A stretch of 14,365 bases of DNA from JAZNGX01 sp045576675 (GTDB taxonomy: Bacteria > Bacillota > Clostridia > Monoglobales > Firm-18). Below, piece after piece: positions 7,049-14,365 of the stretch. Each line of letters opens with the position of its first letter. Position 1 is the first letter of the stretch. The DNA lies in contig JAZNGX010000123.1 of assembly GCA_045576675.1 (NCBI GenBank), positions 1 to 14,365 on the forward strand. The letters are read 5' to 3'. A program made the translations under genes and the position numbers. The notes under the pieces are model-generated. The model was not told the DNA's origin. It was given only the letters and a program-made list of their open reading frames with translations, and ran no database searches.

Positions 7049-7174
7049 ACGACGTTTATTACTAATCCAAGAATATGCATAATACCCAATTTTATAACAA
7101 TGTATCAACCAAAAATATCTATATACATTGAAGTTATAAAATTTTATACTGTTATTATAAGAAGGAATACTAAT

Positions 7175-7856
7175 ATGAATATGAAAAACTGGATTAATAA
7201 AATTAAACAGAATAAAATAAAGAAAGCATTCCCGATTTTATCGTTCCCAAGTATTCAACTGATGGATATTACGGTTAAAGACCTGATTGCAGACAGTGAT
7301 TTGCAAGCAAAGGGCATGAAGTTAATTGCAGATAAAAACAGAAAGGTTTGCAAGCTTATAACTGATAGACCCGTATTTGCTGGTGTTATTGGTCCTTTTT
7401 CTCTTACAGGCAGATTAATGGATGTTACTGAGGCTATGATAAACTGTTATACAGAGTCTGATATGGTTCATACAATCCTTGATAAGGTGACAGAATTTTT
7501 GATTAATTATATCAATGCATACAAAAATGTCGGTGCAAACGGAGTTGTTATGGCAGAGCCATTGGCGGGCATGCTGTAACCCGAGCTTGCTGAAACACTT
7601 TCTTCAACATACGTAAAAAGAATTGTAAAGGCAGTACAGGATGATAATTTCATTTTAATATATCACAACTGCGGTAACAATACTATCCAAATGATTGATT
7701 TTATTCTTGAAACAGGAAACAAAACGCATAATGAGTGAATGTTGCAGTTAGCCAAACTTTGTAATTTCGTCAGGCTGTGATATTCCACCCACTGCAAGCT
7801 GGAATAACATCAATGCCTTTTTTGAAGCAGTAAATGAATTCTATTCAGAAAAATAG
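7175..7856 (+). pseudogene. Broken URO-D/MtaA-type corrinoid methyltransferase
   Basis: An ATG at 7175 with GAAGGA eight bases upstream opens a protein of the uroporphyrinogen-decarboxylase superfamily, methyltransferase branch. Recognisable blocks in order are FPSIQLMDITVKDLIADSD, TDRPVFAGVIGPFSLTGR, GANGVVMAEPLAG, then after a TAA (7577-7579) PELAETLSSTYVKRIV and IYHNCGNNT. After a TGA (7736-7738) and a frame change come PNFVISSGCDIPP and AFFEAVNEFYSEK with the original stop at 7854-7856. A TAG (7749-7751) also interrupts the last block. H-N-C and the later SGC match the His-x-Cys...Cys zinc site of MtaA-type enzymes. About 227 codons remain where family members have about 340, so two internal segments appear deleted: after about 7344 and around 7715-7730. 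The gene is dead; its intact form would have moved a methyl group between a corrinoid and a thiol-type acceptor. Confidence 0.85.
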
Positions 7857-7949
7857 CGCAGTGGCACTAAAAACTATTGTTTACAGTAGAAATCTTTGTA
7901 TGTGGGAAACCATATCCTACTGCAAGAAAAGCTATAGGCAAAAAGCAGA

Positions 7950-7999
7950 AAACACAACAAACCGAACCTCAAAAATATATGGTTCGGTTTGTTGTGTTT
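7950..7999 (-). terminator. Rho-independent terminator of the GH105/URO-D transcript
   Basis: AACACAACAAACCGAACC (7951-7968) is exactly complementary to 7981-7998, and one more pair at 7950/7999 gives a 19-bp perfect stem with a 12-base loop. On the minus strand it starts 11 bases after the stop at 8010 and is followed by a T-rich run (TTTTCTGCTTTTT). It may also stop plus-strand transcription from the pseudogene, though less well. Confidence 0.85.
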
Positions 8000-8009
8000 A
8001 AATTAAATC

Positions 8010-9074
8010 TTAACAAGACCATTTATCTACAAGCTGAATGAAGTTTTCAGCCTCATCTTTTGTATCAAGGCCTATTGCAATATAAACACCTGTTGGGTCT
8101 AAAGTTTTTATAAGCTTTTCAGCACTTTCAAGGTCAGGATACTTACTTGGACAAAGTAATACAATGTTTTTCTTTTTATCTTGTATTTTCTTATATAGTG
8201 GAAACCACTGCTCATCAAACAATGATGCCTGACCGTCACCTGCAACCCACTGGATACCAGTGATTCCTGGAACGTCAAGAAGCATATCAAGATGCGGAAT
8301 TTCACCCGGTCCATCAAGATGATAAATACAACGCTCCATATGCTCACTTTGTTCAACAAGGTGAGGTAAAACAAATTCTTCAAACTGAGCAGGTGATATC
8401 ATTGCAGAAAAATCACACTGTATAGGATACCACGGTTTGCTTGACGGAATGTTCATCCAGTTGTTGTAAGGCTGACCTGTTTTGCTTATAGCTTCAATTT
8501 GTCTGTCAAAAGCTTTAAACCACTCTTTTGTTACTCTATTCGTAAATTCCTTAACCTGTTCAGGATAATCGTATAAGTCATAAAGCAAATTTTCTGTACC
8601 ACGAAGAGCCGCAACAGTATCCATAACTCCACCTATATCAACTATTGTTGTATTAACCTCATTTGTAGTAAAAAACTTGTTTTGCATACGTGTAACGTGC
8701 TGCCAGATCTCACTATTTTCATCAAATTTAACCTGAGGCGGATTTTCCCAATCATCAATAATTTGTTTAGTATCATACCATATTGTTCTTTCTGCAAGCA
8801 TATAGCTGCCACCAATACATGCCGGTAAGCATCCCGGACCGAGATTAGTAAACAAGTGTGGAAATGATTCAGCTGCGTAGTATGTATTATTTAAGCTATG
8901 CAAGGTTCTGGCAAGTATATATTCCTCATCTAACCATTTTTCCTCCAATGAATTCGGTGCACGGTACGCAGGTCCGATTGCAACAGGAAGGTTTAACACG
9001 ACTCTTTTTCGTGGTTTTCGTTCCCAAAATTCTTCAAATGCATTCAGTGAGTGAGCAAATCTTTCGTTTAACAT
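8010..9074 (-). CDS. Uroporphyrinogen-decarboxylase-superfamily protein, function unknown
   Basis: Read from the ATG at 9074 this is a 354-residue TIM-barrel protein of the URO-D superfamily. Blocks typical of an uncharacterised branch are FTNLGPG (75-81), IYHLDGPGEIPHLDMLL (250-266) and GIQWVAGDG (273-281). Where MtaA-type methyltransferases have His-x-Cys and a late Cys as zinc ligands, this protein has H252-L-D254 and IGLDTKDE near the end, so thiol/corrinoid methyl transfer of the MtaA kind is not supported. It does not look like heme-pathway HemE either. A TTG at 9083 opens the same frame but abuts AAGGA directly; the ATG nine bases beyond AAGGA is the better start. It follows the GH105 gene by 45 bases and is probably in its operon, which suggests work on a product of the uronyl hydrolase. 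The reaction is unknown. Confidence 0.85.
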   Translation of the reverse strand: MLNERFAHSLNAFEEFWERKPRKRVVLNLPVAIGPAYRAPNSLEEKWLDEEYILARTLHSLNNTYYAAESFPHLFTNLGPGCLPACIGGSYMLAERTIWYDTKQIIDDWENPPQVKFDENSEIWQHVTRMQNKFFTTNEVNTTIVDIGGVMDTVAALRGTENLLYDLYDYPEQVKEFTNRVTKEWFKAFDRQIEAISKTGQPYNNWMNIPSSKPWYPIQCDFSAMISPAQFEEFVLPHLVEQSEHMERCIYHLDGPGEIPHLDMLLDVPGITGIQWVAGDGQASLFDEQWFPLYKKIQDKKKNIVLLCPSKYPDLESAEKLIKTLDPTGVYIAIGLDTKDEAENFIQLVDKWSC

Positions 9075-9083
9075 TTTAATCAA

Positions 9084-9090
9084 TCCTTTT
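9084..9090 (-). promoter_or_regulatory. Ribosome binding site fixing the URO-D-like start
   Basis: AAAAGGA on the minus strand ends nine bases before the ATG at 9074 and directly abuts the alternative TTG at 9083, so the ATG is preferred. Confidence 0.65.
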
Positions 9091-9119
9091 TGTTTTTAGT
9101 GTAATTCTCATTTGATGTT

Positions 9120-11261
9120 TTAAACTTCTTTCAACTTTAAATATTCAACAAGAGCTAACAAAACAATTCCAATACCATGAGTGTCATTAATCCTTGTTTT
9201 CAAATTATACTTATAATAATCAGGCAAAAATGAAAATTGTGAGCCTGCACAAGTACCATAAACATTTCCATATACATCTATACATTTTTGGCTTAACCCC
9301 GTTACTGCTTTTTGAACAGCCTCCATATATTCAGACACATTTTCTTTTATCCATCCGAAACGAACACCTCTTGCAAAGCTGTAAGCAAACATAGAAGTAC
9401 ATGATGTTTCCTCATACGAATCAGGATGAGTTAAAACCTGATGCCAAAGCCCGTTTTCTCCCTGTAATTTTAAATATCCCCTACATAAATCCGTATACAT
9501 TTCCAATATTTCTTGTCTCATATAAAAATCTTCGGGCATAATCTCCAAAAGCTCTGTGAGTGAAAATAGTACCCAGCCATTTCCTCTTCCCCACGGAATT
9601 TGCGTAGCTTTGTTATATGAAAAATCATATACATGTGACATAATTGAGCTTTCTTCTATGTACAAATACTTTTTAAACAACAGAAATTGCTTTGCTGCCT
9701 CCTCAAGATAAGAAACATCTCCTGTCACCTTATAATACCTTACCAGAAACGGAACACTCATATATAAATCATCTGCCCATAAAGTATTCTCACTTATTGT
9801 TCCGGGCAAATTACGATAAAAAACTCCGTCCGGCTGGCGTTCCTGCTTATTCTTTATATAATCCGCAATGTAATCTGCCAAAGGTAATATACTTTCTCTT
9901 GCTTCTTCCATATACGTCTCAAGCATAACCGAACCAAATGAGCCACAATCATCAAGAGCATCAAGCCAGATTATCTGATGATCAACACCGGGATAACCAT
10001 AAGTCATATCTTCCCATATTGCATATTCAAATATATCAGAAACAGAAAAAACGTGTTCTTTAACATACGATGTATAAACATCATTCTTCAAATACCTGCC
10101 TGACTGCAATAAGCCATAAAGTGTTACACCGAGAGGATATGTCCATCTGCCAAAAAGTGCATTTTCGCAAAAAGGACGAATTACACAGTTTGGATAATCA
10201 AGCTGCCAAAACACCTTTTCTTCAAAACCTGTTCCCATATGAGTTAAAGTTGTAAACTTTTTCATATCGTCTGAAGACACTTCTTTTAATGGTGCCATAT
10301 ATAACCAATCACCGTTATACCCCTTTATATCTGCAGGACACGAAAAGTTCATATTATCTGAGCTTATTTCAAAAACTCCGCTGTTATTGTCTAAATCAAG
10401 CTTGATAAGCATATTGCACTGTGACTTCGTGCTTTTTATCTCAATAGAAAATTCACCATTACCATTAAAGCAATGATGCAATTCACCATCAAGCCATACT
10501 TCAAAAGCACCCCCAGTAGTACCTTTTATCCAGCTTTTTCCGTTCTTTCCTAAAGTAATTTTTGTCCACGCAACAGCATAGCCTTTTTTGTGTTCAGAAA
10601 AAACACGTTTAAAAAACGCTTTGTTTTTATCCTTGTTTATTACAGGCAACCAGGTTAACCCCGTTAGTTCTGCGGAGCTTAACCAATCTATCTCTTTTTC
10701 TTCTATACACGGGTCTTTTTCAGTGGGAACAGAATAAACCCAGCCGGTCCAACCTTCCCACTCCTCAAAAACCGAGGCAATATTAATAGGTGTCCACTGC
10801 GGACTTCCGCTTGCAATCAAGCATCCAAATCCTGAAGCTGAGTGTTTGAATTTTAAAAGCACAGTATTCCAGCCTTTAACAAGGTCAATCCATACAATAG
10901 TAGGCTTGTTTCCGCGCTCATTTGCAATTGAAGACTTAAACACACTCTTTCCATTAAATATTACCTCAACATACGAATGGCAGTACAACTGAAAGCCTGT
11001 TACAGCAGCGTTTGGAGACCAGAATTTCCCTGCCGCGTAAGCAACATCCCCATACAATGAATCAGGAAACTTTTCTTTTAAATTTATATCGTAAAGACTA
11101 TTTTCGTTGTTTAAAAAGCTATCCTTAGAAAAACTACGCCATACAAATGGTGCTTTTGGATTTTCGCCTATGTATCTGTTTGAAATAGTTTCAATTATCC
11201 TCTCAATGTTATCTCCGAACCTGAAATAGCTGCTTTCCTGATTGTCGATATATTTTTCCAT
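9120..11261 (-). CDS. GH105-type unsaturated uronyl hydrolase with N-terminal beta-domain region
   Basis: This 713-residue protein has two parts. The C-terminal part (about 345-713) is an (alpha/alpha)6-barrel of the GH105/GH88 type: LDALDDCGSFG (433-443), WADDLYMSVPF (495-505), WGRGNGW (557-563), then THPDSYEETSCTSMFAY (611-627) and ARGVRFGW (630-637). The Asp of the WxDD motif is the expected proton donor that hydrates the double bond of unsaturated galacturonyl or glucuronyl ends, freeing a 4-deoxy-5-keto-uronate. The N-terminal 340 residues look beta-rich, with strands such as VEVIFNGKSVF and AFEVWLDGELHHCF that resemble jelly-roll sugar-binding domains; this makes the protein about twice the size of single-domain YteR. 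No signal peptide, so cytosolic. AAGGAGG six bases before the ATG is near ideal. A URO-D-like gene follows by 45 bases. Confidence 0.88.
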   Translation of the reverse strand: MEKYIDNQESSYFRFGDNIERIIETISNRYIGENPKAPFVWRSFSKDSFLNNENSLYDINLKEKFPDSLYGDVAYAAGKFWSPNAAVTGFQLYCHSYVEVIFNGKSVFKSSIANERGNKPTIVWIDLVKGWNTVLLKFKHSASGFGCLIASGSPQWTPINIASVFEEWEGWTGWVYSVPTEKDPCIEEKEIDWLSSAELTGLTWLPVINKDKNKAFFKRVFSEHKKGYAVAWTKITLGKNGKSWIKGTTGGAFEVWLDGELHHCFNGNGEFSIEIKSTKSQCNMLIKLDLDNNSGVFEISSDNMNFSCPADIKGYNGDWLYMAPLKEVSSDDMKKFTTLTHMGTGFEEKVFWQLDYPNCVIRPFCENALFGRWTYPLGVTLYGLLQSGRYLKNDVYTSYVKEHVFSVSDIFEYAIWEDMTYGYPGVDHQIIWLDALDDCGSFGSVMLETYMEEARESILPLADYIADYIKNKQERQPDGVFYRNLPGTISENTLWADDLYMSVPFLVRYYKVTGDVSYLEEAAKQFLLFKKYLYIEESSIMSHVYDFSYNKATQIPWGRGNGWVLFSLTELLEIMPEDFYMRQEILEMYTDLCRGYLKLQGENGLWHQVLTHPDSYEETSCTSMFAYSFARGVRFGWIKENVSEYMEAVQKAVTGLSQKCIDVYGNVYGTCAGSQFSFLPDYYKYNLKTRINDTHGIGIVLLALVEYLKLKEV

Positions 11262-11307
11262 AACATCCTCCTTGTATCTTGCTCATTACGTTTTTAGCTA
11301 ATATTGC

Positions 11308-11345
11308 ATTATTTCCGGACAAAACAATCTTTGTCCGGAAATAAT
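11308..11345 (-). terminator. Hairpin between the secreted-protein and GH105 genes
   Basis: TTATTTCCGGACAAA (11309-11323) pairs perfectly with 11330-11344 around a 6-base loop, and 11308/11345 add a pair. It begins 16 bases after the stop at 11361 on the minus strand. The sequence after the stem (GCAATATTAGC) has no T-tract, so termination may be partial and some transcripts may continue into the GH105 gene, whose start is only 46 bases further. Confidence 0.55.
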
Positions 11346-11360
11346 ATATCTTATTATGCT

Positions 11361-14075
11361 TTATTCTGCTGCAACAGGTACAGGTAAAAGTTCAACCGGA
11401 TTTCCAATCGGTTTAAGTGCATTGAAACTATCCCAACAGAACACTTTTATAGTGTCAGTTGCAGAACAAGCTTCAAAAATTTCTGTAAATGTTGTACTCA
11501 TCACTGATGTACCGTTTGTTATGGATTTAACAACTTTTACTTCTTCTAATATATTGCCATTATAACGAGCAACAATGATTTGTGCATTGTCTTCCATAAG
11601 AACAACCGTACCTTGAACAGTAATTGCGTCTGCTACCATATTGTTTGTCGGTAAAACATGAACTCCACGATAGAATTTCACATCGAACTGATGTGATTTT
11701 GCTCCTACTAAGAATTGTGCTGTGTTGTTACCAATAAAAGCTTTGCCGGTTGCACTCTTCATCTTATCTGCATCTATTGTAACTGTATAAGTCTTATTTT
11801 CAAGCAATCCGCCGTCAACCTCGACACGAAGAGTTTTTCCATAATTTGAAAGATAAGTATTTTCAATAGTTGCTGCAACACCATTATCATATGTTACGGA
11901 AATAGCATCAGCAAGGTCTTCAGTCATTACAGCATTGTTAAAATCAAGTGTAAGCAAATCACTTATCTCGATATTCTGCTGTGCAGGATTTTTAAGCTTT
12001 AATTCATCTTCAAAGAAATGCGGGTCATATATCCATACAATGTCGTCTATATCATAAATTGATGGATTTTCTACAAGTGGGTAACCAGCACTTGCTTGGG
12101 CATTAAACGGTCTGAAAACAATATGAGAAAGCCCCTTGCCTGTATGTTCAATATGCAATGGATACTTTTCTACAGCTTTTTCACCATTAAAATATATGTC
12201 AACAACATCCTCGGCAAGATTAAATACCAAACCAAACTCAAGCCACTCATTTGCAACATAATCACCAATTACATCTACACCGTTTCTTGCTATAAACTTC
12301 TTTGTTTCTTTGTCGTAATCAATCAAATTAAGATCTTCGCTACCATCTCTGTTATACTGAATAACAGATCCACCACGACGTGTTGGATCTAATGGCTCAT
12401 TTTTAAAACGCACTTTAAATCCTACAGCAACAGTTTTATCTGCAGCTATTCCGGGAGTTGCTGCACTCGCCTGAGGATACAGATTATGCTGTGCCCAATC
12501 GCCTGCTACTTTAAACTCACCGTAATTTCCCTGTACTCCGTCATTCTTAGCTTCAAAGCCGGATACACTGATTGCATTCATACCGTTTGCAATTGAATTG
12601 GTAGTAATCGAACCCTCTAATCCTTCAAAGCCTTGATAGAAAAGGAATTCTCCGTCGCCGGTTGTAAACGAAAATCTTTTATCACCAAGTAATGCTGCAC
12701 CTTCAGAGCTTGTTATACCATCACCTATAATAACAGTATATTCAGAATTTCCATACAACTCACCATTAACCGGAATTGTAACAACAGTTGAATCATTATT
12801 CCATACCGGTTCACCTGTACTGATACCAAAATCAGGAGAAATGCTTATTTTACCATTTGCACTTTCCTTATTAACCGGCTCTGAGAATGTAAGCTTGATT
12901 TCAGATGTATTTACATCAACGTCAGTTGCATCTATTGAAGGGGTTATATCCTTTACATATAAATCACCTGCTGAAAATGCGGAAGTTTTAAAGGTTGTAC
13001 TATAACCAGCTTTCGCCTTTTCATATACAAAGCTTTGGAAGTTACTACCACCCACAGCCACTGTATATACTGTATCAGACTGCAACCCATTTGTAAAAGA
13101 CAATGTTAAAGTCTGATCACCATTACTTAAAGCATAAGTATATTCTGCCGCAGGTGTAACGCTAATGGCTCTTGAAATAGTACCACTTCTGACCGGAATA
13201 GAAAAATTAATAATTAAATCTGAATCGGTAGCAACATTTTGGGCATCTTTAGCCGGGACAGTTGATACAACCTCAGGATAATAACCTTTTACTTTGGCAT
13301 AATTCTTACCTGCATACATATTATCAATATACAAGAACTCGCCTGCATTATACGGAGTGTGCTTTGTTTCGTTAGATGAATGCATATAAACATGCCATCT
13401 GTTTATTGCAGTATAAGCACTTCTTGTTTCACCATAAATGCGAGTACCGTTATAAAAAACATCAAATCTTTTATGGGTAATGCTGAACACAGCACCAAGA
13501 GTAAACCAGTTGCCTACTCCCGGTTCTGCTATACATTTGTCAGTTGCAGGTTCAAAGTTTCCATCTGTACCAACATATAGCTTACCTTGATACAAATAAA
13601 TTACAGAATTTTTATATACGTTACCATAACTTGGACTACCATTAGATGTTCCGGGATAAATCAATGCAGCAACCACATCGTTATGAGCTGCCATAAAGTT
13701 TGCATTAAATGCATAAGCAGCGTTGCCCGCATCGGTTATTGAAGCATCGGCATCATCTACTCTTACAGAAAAACCATATTCATTTCTTACACCAAAGAAA
13801 TTTAAATAACCCTGTCTTTCAACTCCGTCAGCTCCGATACTCATCTGCAAAGCAGAATCTCCGGCTTCTCCCGAAAAACCTGTACCATAGGAATAAGCAG
13901 GAACATTACCATGATGGTGAAATGCATCTGTTGTATTAGCAGCCGGATCAAACACTGCTGTTGTGTCATTAAAATTATACTCACTGTCAAAAACAGCAGC
14001 AGAAACCTGCATTGCAGGAATCATTGAACAAATCATCACAAAAACAATAGATAAACTTAGTATTTTCTTTAACAT
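11361..14075 (-). CDS. Secreted multi-domain protein with LamG-like and SbsA/Big_5 Ig-like modules
   Basis: Read from the ATG at 14075 this is a 904-residue exported protein. A signal peptide covers 1-26 (MLKK, hydrophobic core, cleavage after VSA). Then follow a LamG-like domain (about 30-262), two SbsA/Big_5 Ig-like domains (about 266-365 and 372-472; typical NVATDSDLIINFSIPV and VDVNTSEIKLTFSEPV), a second LamG-like domain (about 478-685, ending DIDDIVWIYDP), a third Ig-like domain (about 690-790) and a C-terminal beta domain (about 795-895) ending in the KVFCWDSFNALKPI pattern common in clostridial secreted proteins. No catalytic motif, SLH, sortase signal or dockerin is seen. Inferred role: glycan binding or surface scaffolding. 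A TTG at 14114 opens the same frame but would hide the signal peptide. It lies 116 bases after an SLH gene with no clear promoter between, so co-transcription is possible. Confidence 0.85.
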   Translation of the reverse strand: MLKKILSLSIVFVMICSMIPAMQVSAAVFDSEYNFNDTTAVFDPAANTTDAFHHHGNVPAYSYGTGFSGEAGDSALQMSIGADGVERQGYLNFFGVRNEYGFSVRVDDADASITDAGNAAYAFNANFMAAHNDVVAALIYPGTSNGSPSYGNVYKNSVIYLYQGKLYVGTDGNFEPATDKCIAEPGVGNWFTLGAVFSITHKRFDVFYNGTRIYGETRSAYTAINRWHVYMHSSNETKHTPYNAGEFLYIDNMYAGKNYAKVKGYYPEVVSTVPAKDAQNVATDSDLIINFSIPVRSGTISRAISVTPAAEYTYALSNGDQTLTLSFTNGLQSDTVYTVAVGGSNFQSFVYEKAKAGYSTTFKTSAFSAGDLYVKDITPSIDATDVDVNTSEIKLTFSEPVNKESANGKISISPDFGISTGEPVWNNDSTVVTIPVNGELYGNSEYTVIIGDGITSSEGAALLGDKRFSFTTGDGEFLFYQGFEGLEGSITTNSIANGMNAISVSGFEAKNDGVQGNYGEFKVAGDWAQHNLYPQASAATPGIAADKTVAVGFKVRFKNEPLDPTRRGGSVIQYNRDGSEDLNLIDYDKETKKFIARNGVDVIGDYVANEWLEFGLVFNLAEDVVDIYFNGEKAVEKYPLHIEHTGKGLSHIVFRPFNAQASAGYPLVENPSIYDIDDIVWIYDPHFFEDELKLKNPAQQNIEISDLLTLDFNNAVMTEDLADAISVTYDNGVAATIENTYLSNYGKTLRVEVDGGLLENKTYTVTIDADKMKSATGKAFIGNNTAQFLVGAKSHQFDVKFYRGVHVLPTNNMVADAITVQGTVVLMEDNAQIIVARYNGNILEEVKVVKSITNGTSVMSTTFTEIFEACSATDTIKVFCWDSFNALKPIGNPVELLPVPVAAE

Positions 14076-14081
14076 TTTATA

Positions 14082-14090
14082 CTTCCTTTC
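14082..14090 (-). promoter_or_regulatory. Ribosome binding site of the secreted protein
   Basis: GAAAGGAAG on the minus strand ends six bases before the ATG at 14075, supporting that start over the upstream TTG at 14114, and placing the signal peptide at the extreme N-terminus. Confidence 0.7.
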
Positions 14091-14191
14091 TTTTTTGAAT
14101 ATTTGTCTAATCAAGCGGATTTTTGTGTCACAATCATCTCCTTTTATCTAAAACACAGCATAATCTCATATTTAATATTCCAGATGAACAC

Positions 14192-14365
14192 TTACTGCAC
14201 TTTAGAAAGTAATCTGCTGATAACCGCCGCCGCTTCACCTCGTGTAGCATTGTTTAAAGGTTTAAAGCTGCCATCATCCATACCACCAATCAGCCCGATG
14301 GTATAAGCAAAGCGAACATATTCCTGTGCCCAGTCCGCAATATCATTTATATCAGTAAAGCTTGG
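14192..14365 (-). CDS. SLH-domain protein, C-terminal end only
   Basis: The last 57 residues of a protein that begins beyond the right edge. They form most of an S-layer-homology repeat: SFTDINDIADWAQEYV at the start, then the glycine-rich turn GLIGGMDDGSFKP and the closing ATRGEAAAVISRLL. The TRGE-type motif binds secondary cell-wall polymers and anchors proteins to the envelope of many Firmicutes. The SLH repeat is at the very C-terminus. The rest of the protein, which may carry the catalytic or binding part, is not visible. It lies directly upstream of the 904-residue secreted protein on the same strand, suggesting a joint surface role. Confidence 0.9.
   Translation of the reverse strand, partial: PSFTDINDIADWAQEYVRFAYTIGLIGGMDDGSFKPLNNATRGEAAAVISRLLSKVQ

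Noticed and set aside
6965..7579. 204-residue reading that starts before the methyltransferase pseudogene
   Set aside because: The first 70 residues come from repeat and intergenic sequence; the ribosome site and family similarity begin at the ATG at 7175.
7749..7751. TAG in the methyltransferase remnant read as pyrrolysine
   Set aside because: MtaA-type enzymes do not use pyrrolysine, the same gene also has TAA and TGA stops and a frame change, and no pylT-like sequence is in the window.
7880..7923. CAGTAG/CTACTG small inverted repeat after the pseudogene
   Set aside because: Short, widely spaced and AT-rich surroundings make chance the simplest account.
9075..9083. TTG start for the URO-D-like gene
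   Set aside because: AAGGA abuts the TTG with no spacing, whereas the ATG at 9074 has normal spacing.
14076..14114. TTG start adding 13 residues to the secreted protein
   Set aside because: It would bury the signal peptide behind a charged extension; the ATG at 14075 has a good ribosome site and a classic signal peptide.
14111..14137. Tiny leader-like frame with GGAG (ATG ATT GTG ... TGA on the minus strand)
   Set aside because: Only eight codons, no amino-acid bias and no attenuator stem downstream; likely chance.
1..14365. CRISPR arrays, tRNA or rRNA genes, phage genes, toxin-antitoxin pairs
   Set aside because: No regularly spaced repeats, cloverleaf or rRNA-like sequence, or matching protein motifs were seen on either strand.

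Overview
The window is AT-rich bacterial DNA with strong AGGAGG-type ribosome binding sites, tightly overlapping operon genes, an S-layer-homology (SLH) protein and a large secreted protein built of SbsA/Big_5-type Ig-like and LamG-like modules. Together these point to an anaerobic Clostridia-type Firmicute, probably a plant-glycan degrader from gut, rumen or a similar habitat. The genus cannot be told from sequence alone.

Left part (1-6784). A five-gene minus-strand operon reads from 5794 down to 772: a cytosolic GH28-like beta-helix protein, an enolase-superfamily acid-sugar dehydratase, a UlaG-like metallo-beta-lactamase-fold hydrolase, a short-chain dehydrogenase (SDR) and an RraA-like class II aldolase. 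The last four are packed with 1-4 base overlaps or a 13-base gap. Their chemistry fits a non-phosphorylative oxidative route: sugar to lactone (SDR), lactone to acid (UlaG-like), acid to 2-keto-3-deoxy acid (dehydratase), then cleavage to pyruvate plus an aldehyde (RraA-like). The GH28-like enzyme would release the sugar inside the cell. An AraC regulator is divergent from the operon (5921-6784), and a second AraC gene, cut by the window edge, lies just beyond its end (1-606).

Middle part (6785-8009). This is a decaying stretch. It holds a frameshifted fragment of an IS3-family transposase, an inverted/tandem repeat, and a broken URO-D/MtaA-type methyltransferase gene with two nonsense codons and apparent internal deletions. 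It ends at a perfect 19-bp hairpin.

Right part (8010-14365). All genes are on the minus strand: the end of an SLH-domain protein, a 904-residue secreted multi-domain protein with no visible catalytic module, a hairpin, a GH105-type unsaturated uronyl hydrolase with a long N-terminal beta-domain region, and a second URO-D-superfamily protein lacking the zinc ligands seen in the pseudogene. The GH105 and GH28-like genes suggest acidic, pectin- or rhamnogalacturonan-like glycans are handled here: binding at the cell surface, then cleavage of short products in the cytosol.

The most interesting proposal is the GH28-like plus four-enzyme oxidative sugar operon, whose substrate cannot be named. Next are the GH105/URO-D pair and the non-catalytic secreted protein. 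No tRNA, rRNA, CRISPR array or intact mobile element was seen.
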